Below are positions 49,002 to 58,312 of a DNA stretch of 64,000 nt, piece after piece. The translations under genes and the position numbers were made by a program. A model generated the notes under the pieces. It saw only the letters and a list, made by a program, of their open reading frames with translations, did not search any database and had not been told where the DNA came from. Source of the DNA: Salinispora vitiensis (GTDB taxonomy: Bacteria; Actinomycetota; Actinomycetes; Mycobacteriales; Micromonosporaceae); the NCBI RefSeq assembly GCF_000378825.1, contig NZ_KB900388.1:171578-235577 (forward strand). Direction: 5' to 3'. Each line of letters starts with the position of its first letter. The first letter of the stretch is position 1.

Positions 49002-50995
49002 TGGCCACGACGACCATGACCGGCGCGTCAACGCGGACCACCCCACGTCGACGAATCACCAAGCCGCTCGCGGTGGTGGGCGTCCTCGCGCTCTGGTTCG
49101 TCGCCTGGACCCTGCTGCGCGGCCAGGACATGTTGGAGCTGCCCCGGGCCACGCTGACCGAGCTGCACCACTGGCTCAACGACGTCAACGACTCGGTCGG
49201 CGCCAGCCGGAACAGCAACCCGCTCTTCCTGTACTTCTTCAACGAGATCCGCGCGGTGATGGACGCGTTGGTGACCTTCGTCCAGGGGCTCATCGCGCAG
49301 CCGGCGTACGGGCGGCCGGTGCCGGTGCTCGGGTGGCTGGGTGTGGTCGCGCTCGTCTCCTACGTCTCCTGGGTGTTCGCCAACTGGCGGGTGGCGCTGC
49401 TCGCCGCGGGCGGGTTCATTCTCTTCGGCCTGCAGGGGCTGTGGCAGGAGAGCATGGACACGCTGGCGCTGACGTTGGTGGCGGTCTTCGTGTCGCTGTT
49501 GTTCGGCATTCCGCTGGGCATTCTGGCCGGGGTGTCGGATCGGTTCCATCGGTTGATCACTCCGGTGTTGGACCTCATGCAGACGATGCCGACCTTCGTC
49601 TACCTCGCGCCGCTGACCCTGGTCTTCCTGATCGGCCCGGCCTCCGCGACGATCGCGACGCTGATCTACGCCATGCCGCCGGCGATCCGGATCACCGCGC
49701 ACGGGATCCGTTCCGTGCCCGCACCGCCGGTGGAAGCCACCGACTCGTTCGGCGCGACCCGGCGGCAGCGGTTGACCAAGGCGCTCCTGCCGCTGTCGAA
49801 GCGGACGATCGTGCTCGGCGTCAACCAGACGATCATGGCGGCGTTGGCGATGGTGACCGTCGCGGCCCTGATCGACGCTCCCGGCCTCGGTAAGACGGTG
49901 ATCAAGGCCCTGCAGACCACCGACGTCGGTACCGCGTTCAACGCGGGGGTGGCGATCGTGGTGATGGCCATCGTCCTGGACCGGGTCACGACGGCGGCCA
50001 GCGTCCGCGCCGAGCAGGGGGGCGGTGAGGTCGATCCCCGGATCCGCCGGCTGCTCCTGGCCGGGTTCGGGCTGGTCGCCGCGGTCTGCTCGTACCTGTC
50101 CTACACCTACCTGTGGGCCTCTGAGTTCCCGGAGGGCGGCCAGCTCGGCGAGTATCTGTCGCAGGGGGCGACCACGGTGACGACCTGGGCGCAGCACCAC
50201 CTCGCGGACCTGACCTCGGCGGTGAAGGACGGCGTGACCATCGCGTTGCTCAACCCGTTGGAGGCGTTGCTGGCCGAGTCGCCCTGGTGGTTGATGGGCG
50301 CGGTGATCGTGTTGCTCGCCGCGCTGGTCGGCAACCTGCGGGCCGCCGCCGTCGCCGCGGTCTGCGTGGGGCTGCTGGTCGGCAGTGGGCTCTGGAACGC
50401 CAGCATGGTCACGCTGGCCATGACGCTCGTGGCCACGCTGTTGGTGGTGACGCTGGGAGTGGTCGTCGGCGTGTGGATGGGCCGGAGTAACCGGGCCGAT
50501 CGGGTCATCCGGCCGGTCCTGGACGCCGGGCAGACCATGCCGGCCTTCGTCTACCTGATCCCGGTCGTCGCCCTCTTCTCAGTGAGCCGCTTCAGCGCGA
50601 TCGTCGCCGGTGTCGTCTACGCCGCGCCGGTGGCCATCAAGATCGTTGCGGACGGGGTGCGTGCCATTCCGGAGTCGACGGTGGAGGCGGCTACCGCCGC
50701 GGGCTCCAACACCTGGCAGACCATCACGAAGGTCCAGCTGCCGATGGCGCGGCAGTCGTTGCTGCTCGCCACCAACCAGGGGCTGATCTACGTGCTGTCG
50801 ATGGTGGTCATCGGTGGCCTGGTCGGTGCCGGTGCGCTCGGCTACGAGGTCGTCGCCGGTTTCTCCCAGGGGCAGCTCTACGGCAAGGGCCTGGCGGCGG
50901 GCGCAGCGATCGTCGTACTCGGGATCATGCTGGACCGGATCGCACGGGCCGCCGGGCAACGGTCGGACCGCGCTTCCACGGCCGCCCAGTCCTGA
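49001..50995 (+). CDS. proW: Glycine betaine ABC permease, two ProW units fused in tandem
   Basis: A 664-residue membrane protein with two permease units. Unit 1 (about residues 130-330) has the coupling loop ATDSFGATRRQRLTKALLPL. Unit 2 (about 430-650) has EAATAAGSNTWQTITKVQLP. Each unit is preceded by its own periplasmic segment and membrane helices (for example LWASEFPEGGQLGEYLSQGA between them). The transporter therefore uses one fused polypeptide in place of a homodimer. The stop is followed 78 bp later by the binding-protein gene. Confidence 0.92.
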   Translation: MATTTMTGASTRTTPRRRITKPLAVVGVLALWFVAWTLLRGQDMLELPRATLTELHHWLNDVNDSVGASRNSNPLFLYFFNEIRAVMDALVTFVQGLIAQPAYGRPVPVLGWLGVVALVSYVSWVFANWRVALLAAGGFILFGLQGLWQESMDTLALTLVAVFVSLLFGIPLGILAGVSDRFHRLITPVLDLMQTMPTFVYLAPLTLVFLIGPASATIATLIYAMPPAIRITAHGIRSVPAPPVEATDSFGATRRQRLTKALLPLSKRTIVLGVNQTIMAALAMVTVAALIDAPGLGKTVIKALQTTDVGTAFNAGVAIVVMAIVLDRVTTAASVRAEQGGGEVDPRIRRLLLAGFGLVAAVCSYLSYTYLWASEFPEGGQLGEYLSQGATTVTTWAQHHLADLTSAVKDGVTIALLNPLEALLAESPWWLMGAVIVLLAALVGNLRAAAVAAVCVGLLVGSGLWNASMVTLAMTLVATLLVVTLGVVVGVWMGRSNRADRVIRPVLDAGQTMPAFVYLIPVVALFSVSRFSAIVAGVVYAAPVAIKIVADGVRAIPESTVEAATAAGSNTWQTITKVQLPMARQSLLLATNQGLIYVLSMVVIGGLVGAGALGYEVVAGFSQGQLYGKGLAAGAAIVVLGIMLDRIARAAGQRSDRASTAAQS

Positions 50996-51072
50996 CTCAT
51001 CCATCGCTCCGGTCCGCGGGGGACCGCGGGCCGGAGCTGACCGACGAACAACACCTTTGGAGGGTGACCGTA

Positions 51073-52044
51073 ATGAGATCCGTTGTTAACAAGAGAGTTC
51101 TGGCGGGTGTCTCGCTGTCCACGGTGGCGGCACTCACGCTCACCGCGTGCGGTGGGTCCAAGATTGAGTCGACGGACGTAGCCGAAGCGGACGGCTGCGG
51201 CACCTTCAACATCGCGATCAACCCCTGGGTCGGGTACGAGGCGAACGCGGCCGTCCTCGCCCACGTCGCCGAGACCGAACTCGGCTGCAAGGTCGTCAAG
51301 AAGGACCTCAAGGAGGAGATCGCCTGGCAGGGCTTCGGCACCGGTCAGGTGGACGCGATCGTGGAGAACTGGGGCCACGACGACCTCAAGCAGAAGTACA
51401 TCGAGGATCAGAAGACCGCGGTGAGCGCCGGTTCGACCGGTGTGGAGGGGATCATCGGCTGGTACGTGCCGCCGTGGATGGCCGAGGAGTACCCCGACAT
51501 CACCGACTGGAACAACCTGAACGAGTACGCCCACCTCTTCGAGACCACGGAGTCCGGCGGCAAGGGACAGCTGCTCGACGGTGACCCGTCCTTCGTCACC
51601 AACGACGAAGCCCTGGTCAAGAACCTGGAGCTGGACTACCAGGTGGTCTACGCGGGTAGCGAGCCGGCCCTGATCCAGGCGTTCCGTCAGGCGGAGGAGA
51701 AGAAGGAGCCGGTGCTCGGCTACTTCTACGACCCGCAGTGGTTCCTCTCCGAGGTCGAACTGGTGAAGGTGAATCTGCCCGAGTACCAGGAGGGCTGCGA
51801 CGCCGACCCGGAGCAGGTCGCCTGTGACTACCCGGTGTACGACCTTGACAAGATCGTGAGCAAGTCGTTCGCCGACGCCAACGGGCCCGCCTACCAGCTG
51901 GTCGACAACTTCAACTGGACCAACGCGGACCAGAACCTGGTGGCCCGGTACATCGCCCAGGACAACATGTCGCCGGAGGAGGCGGCTGAGAAGTGGGTCG
52001 AGGCCAACCAGGACAAGGTTGAGGCCTGGCTGCCGCAGAGCTGA
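51073..52044 (+). CDS. proX: Glycine betaine-binding lipoprotein
   Basis: A 323-residue lipoprotein: signal peptide with lipobox LTLTACG, then an OpuAC-type domain (CGTFNIAINPWVGYEANAAV, then GTGQVDAIVENWGHDD). The Trp residues in NPWVGY and ENWGHDD, and GWYVPPWMAEEYPDI, fit the aromatic cage binding the quaternary ammonium group. ATG 51073 follows GGAGGGTGACCGTA; GTG 51064 is an alternative start in the same frame. It is the last gene of the operon, closed by a strong terminator. Confidence 0.9.
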   Translation: MRSVVNKRVLAGVSLSTVAALTLTACGGSKIESTDVAEADGCGTFNIAINPWVGYEANAAVLAHVAETELGCKVVKKDLKEEIAWQGFGTGQVDAIVENWGHDDLKQKYIEDQKTAVSAGSTGVEGIIGWYVPPWMAEEYPDITDWNNLNEYAHLFETTESGGKGQLLDGDPSFVTNDEALVKNLELDYQVVYAGSEPALIQAFRQAEEKKEPVLGYFYDPQWFLSEVELVKVNLPEYQEGCDADPEQVACDYPVYDLDKIVSKSFADANGPAYQLVDNFNWTNADQNLVARYIAQDNMSPEEAAEKWVEANQDKVEAWLPQS

Positions 52045-52065
52045 CACATCGTTTTCTCGTAAGAC

Positions 52066-52104
52066 CTGTGCGGTGGCGCCGGTAACCCCGGCGCCACCGC
52101 ACAG
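52066..52104 (+). terminator. Rho-independent-type terminator after proX
   Basis: CTGTGCGGTGGCGCCGG (52066-52082) pairs perfectly with CCGGCGCCACCGCACAG (52088-52104): 17 bp, 5-nt loop, followed by CTCTTTCTC. Confidence 0.9.
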
Positions 52105-52243
52105 CTCTTTCTCGACCTTCTGCCGCCGGGCAGCGCCCCGCGGTCGCCGTCCGCTGGCCCGGATTCGCGGGGACCACGCAAGGGTCACCGTGCCGCTACG
52201 CTACGGCGTGACCGTTGGCGTAGCTGACAACCGGGGGGTTGAC

Positions 52244-53080
52244 GTGTCGCAGAACCAGGCCGAGTCGCAGATCGCCCAGCAGCGGACCGCCCTGCGCTGG
52301 ACCGGAGCCGTTACGTCCACCTTGGATGTGTCGGTGCCGCACTCGGCGCGGGTGTGGAACTACTGGTTGGGAGGTAAGGACAACTTCGCGTCGGACCGGG
52401 CGGCCGGCGACCAGGTTCGAGCGATCTTCCCGGAGATCGTCGAGGCCGCTCGCTACTCCCGGGCGTTCCTGCGCCAGGCGGTGACCTACCTTGCCGACGA
52501 GGCGGGGATCCGTCAGTTCCTCGATGTCGGCACCGGCCTGCCGACCGCCGACAACACCCATCAGGTCGCCCAGCGGATCGCACCGCAGGCCCGCGTCGTC
52601 TATGTCGACAACGACCCGATGGTTCTCGCGCACGCCCGGGTGCTGCTGACCGACCCGGCGGGCGCCACCCAGTACCTCAATGCCGACCTGCACGATTCGG
52701 AGCGGGTCATCCGGGAGGCCCGGGCGACGCTGGACTTCAGCCAGCCGGTCGGCTTGATGATGCTGGGGGTCATGGGCCACGTCGGGGATCCCGCCCAGGC
52801 GCGGGACGCCGTACGCGCTCTGGTCTCGTTCCTGCCGGCGGGCAGCTTCCTGGCCATGTCCGACGGCACGGCCACCAGTGAGCGGGTGATCGAGTCCCAT
52901 CGGCAGTACAACGAGAGCGGTGCGGCGCCGTACCACCTGCGCGAGGTCGCCGACTTCACCGCCTTCTTCGATGGCCTTGACCTGGTCGAGCCGGGTGTCG
53001 TGCCGCTGGGGCACTGGCGGCCGGAGGACGGCTCGCCGAAGGTCGTGGACGGCTACTGCGGGGTTGCCCGCAAGCCCTGA
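52244..53080 (+). CDS. SAM-dependent methyltransferase (DUF574 / Methyltransf_19)
   Basis: A 278-residue protein of the large actinobacterial DUF574 group. It shows PHSARVWNYWLGGKDNFASD near the N-terminus (the family hallmark 'ARxWNYxLGGKDN'), SAM motif I QFLDVGTGLPTADNTH, the acidic residue of motif II in VVYVDNDPMVLAHA, and LNADLHDSERVI. Physiological substrates are unknown. GTG 52244 with GGGGGG 6 nt upstream is preferred; the open frame further upstream overlaps proX and reads as low-quality sequence. Confidence 0.88.
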   Translation: MSQNQAESQIAQQRTALRWTGAVTSTLDVSVPHSARVWNYWLGGKDNFASDRAAGDQVRAIFPEIVEAARYSRAFLRQAVTYLADEAGIRQFLDVGTGLPTADNTHQVAQRIAPQARVVYVDNDPMVLAHARVLLTDPAGATQYLNADLHDSERVIREARATLDFSQPVGLMMLGVMGHVGDPAQARDAVRALVSFLPAGSFLAMSDGTATSERVIESHRQYNESGAAPYHLREVADFTAFFDGLDLVEPGVVPLGHWRPEDGSPKVVDGYCGVARKP

Positions 53081-53137
53081 CCAGCAGCGCCACCCCGGCC
53101 GAACGGGCCGGTTCCGTCCGGCCCGGCCCGGCCCGGG

Positions 53138-53590
53138 TCAGTGGTGGGACCGGTGTTGGTCGAGCTGGTGGCGCAGGGCGCCGGCGAAGCCCTCCGCAGT
53201 GCGGAGCTGTTCGCGTAGCGTCTCCACCCGGGAGACAGCGACGGTGTGGAAGAGGCCGAGCCGGTCAAGCAGGGCGGGCCGGTCCGCGGCACCGGCAGTG
53301 ACCAGGGCGTCCAGGAGGGCAAGCAGCGCCCGCATCTCGTCGAGGCTGAACCCGAGCGGCTTCATCCGCTTGACCACCGCGAGACGCTCCAGGTCGGCGT
53401 CGGTGTAGAGGCGGAAGCCGCCCTCGCTGCGTGCCGACGGGATGATCAGCCCGGCGTCCTCGTAGTGCCGGATGGTGCGGATGCTCAGCCCGACCCGCTC
53501 GGCCACAGCGCCGATTCGCATCAGCGGACCGGCGCCGGCCGGGCGCTCGGCGGCCCCGGGTGCGGGACCACCGGGCACCGAGCCGGGCAT
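53138..53590 (-). CDS. MerR-family transcriptional regulator
   Basis: A 150-residue regulator with the MerR winged helix (RIGAVAERVGLSIRTIRHYE, then DAGLIIPSARSEGGFRLYTD) and the dimerisation helix (FHTVAVSRVETLREQLRTAE). No Cys-rich effector loop is present, so it probably senses an organic ligand or acts with a partner, not a metal. The residues before Met24 (LMRIGAV) are Gly/Pro/Ala-rich, so Met24 is an alternative start. Its ATG overlaps the stop of the SulP gene (TGATG), which makes it likely to regulate that transporter and itself. Confidence 0.88.
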   Translation of the reverse strand: MPGSVPGGPAPGAAERPAGAGPLMRIGAVAERVGLSIRTIRHYEDAGLIIPSARSEGGFRLYTDADLERLAVVKRMKPLGFSLDEMRALLALLDALVTAGAADRPALLDRLGLFHTVAVSRVETLREQLRTAEGFAGALRHQLDQHRSHH

Positions 53591-55089
53591 CAGTGGCCCC
53601 CGCCGAGGGTGCCGGCCAGGTTGCCGTGGATGGCGGCACTGGGTTGGTTCAGCTCGATGATCTCCACGGTCTTGCCGCGAGCCGCGTACTTCGTGGTGAT
53701 CGCATCCAGTGCCGCGACCGACGAGGCGTCCCAGACGTGGGCGTGGGTCATGTCGATGACCACGTGCGGCGGGTCGTTGGCGTAGTCGAACTGGTAGACC
53801 AGATCGTTGCTGGCGGCGAAGAACAGCTCGCCGTGCACCGAGTAGATGCGGCTCCCGCCGTCGGGGTCCAGCACGCTGGTGACCTCCACCAGGTGTGCGA
53901 CCCGGTTGGCGAAGATCACCATGGCGGTGAGGACGCCGATGACCACGCCGATGGCCAGGTTGTGGGTGACCAGGGTCGTGGCGACGGTGGCGACCATGAC
54001 CAGCGTCTCGCCCCAGGGCATCCGCTTCAGCGTGGCCGGGGCCACCGAGTGCCAGTCGAACGTCGAGACCGAGACAATGATCATCACGGCGACCAGGCCC
54101 GCCATCGGGATCGCGGCGACCACATCACCGAGGCTGACCACCAGGATGAGCAGGAACACGCCGGAGAGGAAGGTCGACAGCCGGGTCCGTGCGCCGGACG
54201 CCTTGACGTTGATCATCGTTTGGCCGATCATCGCGCAGCCACCCATACCGCCGAAGAAGCCGGTGACGATGTTGGCGACGCCCTGACCCCAGGACTCGCG
54301 GGTCTTGTTGGAGTGGGTGTCGGTGATGTCGTCCACCAGCTTGGCGGTCATCAGTGACTCCATCAGCCCGACCAGCGCGACGCCGAGGGCGTACGGAGCG
54401 ATTAGGGCCAGGGTGTCGACGGTCCACGGGATCTGCGGCAGCCCGAGGGTAGGCAGGCTGTTGGGCAGCTCACCCTGGTCGCCTACGGTCGGTACGGCGA
54501 TGCCGGCGGTGACGGTGATCCCGGTCAGGACGATGATCGTCACCAGCGGGGCGGGTACGGCCCGAGTGATCCGGGGTAGCCCGATCATGATCGCCAGGGC
54601 CAGGCCGACCAGCGGGTAGACCAGCCACGGCACCCCGAGCAGGTACGGCACCTGTGCGGAGAAGATGAGGATGGCCAGCGCGTTGACGAAGCCGACCATC
54701 ACGCTGCGGGGAATGAACCGCATCAGTTTCGCGACCCCGAGTAGGGCCAGTAGCACCTGGAAGACGCCGCCGAGGATGACCGCGGCGATCAGGTAGTCCA
54801 GTCCGTGCTCCTTCGCCAGCGGTGCCACGACCAGAGCGATCGCCCCGGTCGCTGCGGAGATCATCGCCGGTCGGCCGCCGCAGATCGCGATGACGACCGC
54901 CATGGTGAAGGAGGCGAACAGCCCGACGCGGGGGTCCACCCCGGCGAGGATCGAGAAGCTGATCGCCTCGGGAACCAGCGCCAGGGCGACGACCAGACCG
55001 GCGAGCACCTCGGTACGGAGAACCCTCGGTGTCAGCCAGGACGGGCGGGACAGGCGCGGCCGGGTGACCGCGGGCAGCTCAGAAGACAT
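53590..55089 (-). CDS. SulP-family anion transporter with STAS domain
   Basis: A 499-residue transporter: about 10-12 membrane helices beginning VLAGLVVALALVPEAISFSI, with the SulP signature region PEAISFSILAGVDPRVGLFA. The conserved GFFGGMGGCAMIGQTMINVK lies near 260. The C-terminal cytoplasmic STAS domain has VVIDMTHAHVWDASSVAALD at about 440. Substrates in the family are sulfate, bicarbonate, chloride or dicarboxylates; none can be assigned here. Start ATG 55089 is chosen because the extension to 55170 crosses an inverted repeat in the 5' region. Coupled to the MerR gene downstream. Confidence 0.92.
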   Translation of the reverse strand: MSSELPAVTRPRLSRPSWLTPRVLRTEVLAGLVVALALVPEAISFSILAGVDPRVGLFASFTMAVVIAICGGRPAMISAATGAIALVVAPLAKEHGLDYLIAAVILGGVFQVLLALLGVAKLMRFIPRSVMVGFVNALAILIFSAQVPYLLGVPWLVYPLVGLALAIMIGLPRITRAVPAPLVTIIVLTGITVTAGIAVPTVGDQGELPNSLPTLGLPQIPWTVDTLALIAPYALGVALVGLMESLMTAKLVDDITDTHSNKTRESWGQGVANIVTGFFGGMGGCAMIGQTMINVKASGARTRLSTFLSGVFLLILVVSLGDVVAAIPMAGLVAVMIIVSVSTFDWHSVAPATLKRMPWGETLVMVATVATTLVTHNLAIGVVIGVLTAMVIFANRVAHLVEVTSVLDPDGGSRIYSVHGELFFAASNDLVYQFDYANDPPHVVIDMTHAHVWDASSVAALDAITTKYAARGKTVEIIELNQPSAAIHGNLAGTLGGGH

Positions 55090-55130
55090 ACAGCCGTTTC
55101 CACTCGGGTGTGCATGGGGCGCACACAGAT

Positions 55131-55156
55131 CGGCACGTCCTACTCGGGACGTGCCG
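55131..55156. promoter_or_regulatory. Inverted repeat upstream of the SulP gene
   Basis: CGGCACGTCC (55131-55140), loop TACTCG, GGACGTGCCG (55147-55156), 42 bp before the SulP start. On the minus strand it is preceded by TTTGTATACGAAATT, a possible -10 region, so it would lie at the start of the transcript as an operator or 5' UTR hairpin. Confidence 0.55.
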
Positions 55157-55353
55157 AATTTCGTATACAAACAGTCTGGATTGGGAAGACCTGGGGCTAT
55201 CCGGGCGACCTTGCCCGAGAGGGGTCGTGAGGGGCCAGCAGCCGCACCTCGACGACCGAGGCCGAACTCTACCCTTCGGTGAGGGGAGAGTTGGCCTTAC
55301 GTGATGGGCATCACCTGCTGGCCGCTCGGGTGCGCCTGGCTCGCGTTGGTGCG

Positions 55354-56157
55354 CTACGCCCGGCGGGCGGCAGCCTCGCCGTCCAGGGCGCGGCGGCACG
55401 CCCGGGCCAGCCGCCGGTGCCGGGTCAGCCGCTGCCAGACCCCGAGCGGGGGTGCCAGCGGGGCGCGGTCGGGCGCCTCCGCGACGGCCAGCCGGTCGCC
55501 GGTCAGCCGGCCGCGCGTCAACCATGGTGTCCACCGCTCCAGATCCGGGCGGGAGAAGTCGTGCTCGAGCAGGACCGCCGCTCCTGTCGGCAGTGGCCCG
55601 CTGGCGAGACCCGCCACCCGGATGCCGGGTTCGCCTCCGCTGAGCCGGCGCACGGTCGCCACCGCCAGCCGCCGGTCCGCGGTGCCGACGACGAGCACCT
55701 CGCCGTTCCCGTCGCGGCGGACGCCCACCGGGGCGCTCGCCGTGACCTCAAGCGTCACGATCAGCCGGGGCAGGTACCACCAGTGCTCGCGGCGCAGCAG
55801 CGGTGAGTCGAGGAGCGCCCGGGCCGGCGGGTACTTGCGCAGCTCCTGCTCGAGGAGCCGGTCGGCGAAGAGCGTGCCGTCCGGGTCCTCGATCAGCCGG
55901 GTTCGGCCGTGCAGCACCATCGGCTGCCAGTCCCGGCCGGTGAGTCGGTCGTCCGAGATCACCAGCGCGGCGTGGGGGGCGGTCGCCAGCCGGCGGGCCA
56001 GTGCCACCTCGGCGTAGGGGAACGCGATCGTTGGCTCGTTGTCCAGCAGCAGCGGGGTGACCGGCCGGGCGTGGGGGCGGCCGGCGCCGTCGAGCCAGGC
56101 GAGTTCTCCCACGGTTGCCGCCCGGATCGCGCGCTGGGTCGCTGCGTCGACGCTCAT
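55354..56157 (-). CDS. Pyridoxamine 5'-phosphate-oxidase-like (split-barrel) protein
   Basis: A 267-residue flavin- or heme-binding split-barrel protein. The N-terminal half shows the usual pattern (VGELAWLDGAGRPHARPVTP, then TIAFPYAEVALARRLATAPH, then AALVISDD). The second half (about 150-267; EVLVVGTADRRLAVATVRRL) is a further domain often fused in actinobacterial members. Possible cofactors are FMN or F420. ATG 56157 is chosen over 56199 as the domain begins soon after. Monocistronic; divergent from cstA with about 110 bp between the starts. Confidence 0.78.
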   Translation of the reverse strand: MSVDAATQRAIRAATVGELAWLDGAGRPHARPVTPLLLDNEPTIAFPYAEVALARRLATAPHAALVISDDRLTGRDWQPMVLHGRTRLIEDPDGTLFADRLLEQELRKYPPARALLDSPLLRREHWWYLPRLIVTLEVTASAPVGVRRDGNGEVLVVGTADRRLAVATVRRLSGGEPGIRVAGLASGPLPTGAAVLLEHDFSRPDLERWTPWLTRGRLTGDRLAVAEAPDRAPLAPPLGVWQRLTRHRRLARACRRALDGEAAARRA

Positions 56158-56267
56158 GGCAGTTAGTGTCGTCGATTGACGGGTGTTTGTGACCCCCATT
56201 ACATTACGGGTCGAGGTTCTGATCAGGGAGGGGCGCTTCCGCCCAGGTCGACCGCAGGGAGGCAGTA

Positions 56268-58055
56268 ATGCCCGCCGTAGTCGTCGTCGCCGTGGTCATG
56301 GTGATGTTCGCCCTCGGATACCGGTACTACTCGCGCTACCTCGCCGACCGGGTGTACGGGTTGGACCCCACCTATGTCACTCCGGCGCACCAGCTGACCG
56401 ACGGGGTGGACTTCGTCCCCACCAATCGACACGTGCTCTTCGGCCATCACTTCACCTCGGTAGCCGGAGCCGCTCCGATCGTCGGTCCCGCGATCGCCGT
56501 GTTCTGGGGGTGGGGGCCGGCGTTGGCCTGGGTGGTGCTCGGCACCATCTTCGCGGCCGGTGTCCACGACTTCGGGGCGTTGGCGGTCTCGGTGCGGCAT
56601 CGGGCCCGCAACATTGGGACCCTCGCCGCGGACGTGATCAGCAAGCGAGCCCGGGCGCTCTTCCTGATCATCATCTTTTTCCTGCTCACCCTGGTCAACG
56701 CGGTCTTCGCGGTGGTGATCGGGAACCTGCTCGTCGCGTACCCGGGCGCGGTTATCCCGATCTTCGTGGAGATTCCCCTCGCCATCGCGATCGGCCAGTA
56801 CATCTACCGAACCCGGCGCCCCGCCCTGGTGCCCTCGATCGCTGGCGTGATCATCCTTTACGTGCTGATCTGGGTGGGCAACATCTGGCCGATCGAGATC
56901 ACGGGACTGGCCGACCAACTCGGGTTCGCCCAGCCACGCGACCTGTGGGTGATCATTCTCTTCGCGTACACCTTCGTCGCCTCGCGGTTGCCGGTCTGGC
57001 TACTGCTGCAGCCACGGGACTACATCAATTCGCACCAGCTCTTCATCGCCTTGGCGGTCATCTTCGTCGGCGTGCTGGTCGGGCTGGACCGGATCGTGGC
57101 TCCGCTGGTCAACGACGTGCCGGCTGGCTCGCCGAGCATCTTCCCGTTCCTGTTCATCACCATCGCCTGTGGGGCGATATCCGGTTTTCACTCGCTGGTG
57201 GCCTCCGGCACCACCGCGAAACAGCTGGACCGGGAGACCGACGCCCGGTACGTGGGCTATGCCGGCGCGCTCGGCGAGGGCAGCCTCGCCCTCGGCTCGA
57301 TCATCGCGGTTACGGCCGGGGTGGCCGCCAGCCGGGCCGAGTGGGACAACCTGTACGCCACCCACGCAGCGGCATCGGGCGGGGCGACCCGCAACTTCGT
57401 CAACGGCATCGCCAGCTTCGCCGCCAACCTCGGGGTGGAGTTCCAACTCGCGACCGTCTTCGCCGCGGTCGTCGTGATCTCGTTCGCGGCCACCACGATG
57501 GACACCGGCGTCCGGTTGCAGCGCTACATCGTCCAGGAGATCGCCGAACTGGTCGGCTGGCGGCGGGTGGCGCGGAATCTGACCCTGGCGGGCCTGCTGG
57601 CGATCGCCGCACCGCTCGCGCTCGCGTTGCTACCCGGCGGTGGGGACGCCGGCTACACCTTCGGGGTCCTGTGGCGGCTCTTCGGCACCACCAATCAGCT
57701 CACCGCCGGTCTGGCGTTGGCCGTGATCGCGGTCTGGGTGCTGCGGCGCCGACGGAACCCGGTAGCGGTCGTCGTACCGCTCGTCTTCCTGCTGGCGATG
57801 ACGACATGGGCGCTGATCGTGCAGCTCCGTGAGTTCGTCCGGGCCGACGAGTGGGTGCTGGCGCCACTGGACGCGATCATCTTCGTGCTCGCGGTCTGGC
57901 TGATCGTGGAGGCGGCGCTCGCGTTGCGCCGGGCCGGCGGGCCGAGGACCGAGTCGGGGGCGATCCCCGGCCCGCGCCCCGCGCCGGATAACAGCGGGGC
58001 CGAGCACGGAACCGAATCCGACGCCCGACAGGCCCTCGACCCGCCACAGCGGTGA
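56268..58055 (+). CDS. cstA: Carbon starvation protein A family peptide/pyruvate transporter
   Basis: A 595-residue integral membrane protein with about 16 helices. It begins VVVVAVVMVMFALGYRYYSR and carries the family motif FGHHFTSVAGAAPIVGPAIA near residue 63. Also conserved are SVRHRARNIGTLAADVISKR and HSLVASGTTAKQL. CstA proteins import peptides (E. coli CstA) or pyruvate (BtsT). The start ATG 56268 has GGGAGG 6 nt upstream. No small DUF466 partner gene follows directly, unlike in enterobacteria. Confidence 0.92.
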   Translation: MPAVVVVAVVMVMFALGYRYYSRYLADRVYGLDPTYVTPAHQLTDGVDFVPTNRHVLFGHHFTSVAGAAPIVGPAIAVFWGWGPALAWVVLGTIFAAGVHDFGALAVSVRHRARNIGTLAADVISKRARALFLIIIFFLLTLVNAVFAVVIGNLLVAYPGAVIPIFVEIPLAIAIGQYIYRTRRPALVPSIAGVIILYVLIWVGNIWPIEITGLADQLGFAQPRDLWVIILFAYTFVASRLPVWLLLQPRDYINSHQLFIALAVIFVGVLVGLDRIVAPLVNDVPAGSPSIFPFLFITIACGAISGFHSLVASGTTAKQLDRETDARYVGYAGALGEGSLALGSIIAVTAGVAASRAEWDNLYATHAAASGGATRNFVNGIASFAANLGVEFQLATVFAAVVVISFAATTMDTGVRLQRYIVQEIAELVGWRRVARNLTLAGLLAIAAPLALALLPGGGDAGYTFGVLWRLFGTTNQLTAGLALAVIAVWVLRRRRNPVAVVVPLVFLLAMTTWALIVQLREFVRADEWVLAPLDAIIFVLAVWLIVEAALALRRAGGPRTESGAIPGPRPAPDNSGAEHGTESDARQALDPPQR

Positions 58056-58312
58056 GCAGGCTGTCGAGCTGCCCCGTCGGTGAGACCGATGCCGTGTCCG
58101 GCTGATCCCACCGGGTAATTCCCAGTGCTGCCCACCGGGCGGTTCCGCGGCGTCCACCGGGCGGTTCCCTGCTTCACCGCACCGGTTGACGGGAATCCGA
58201 TGCCCCGCAACGACAACTGGATCAATTCCGCTCCCCAGGATTGACGAGACCATGGTCACGAGGCCACACAATGGTGGTTGCCCGTGGCGTCAGGCTGTTT
58301 CGAGGAGTCCGG

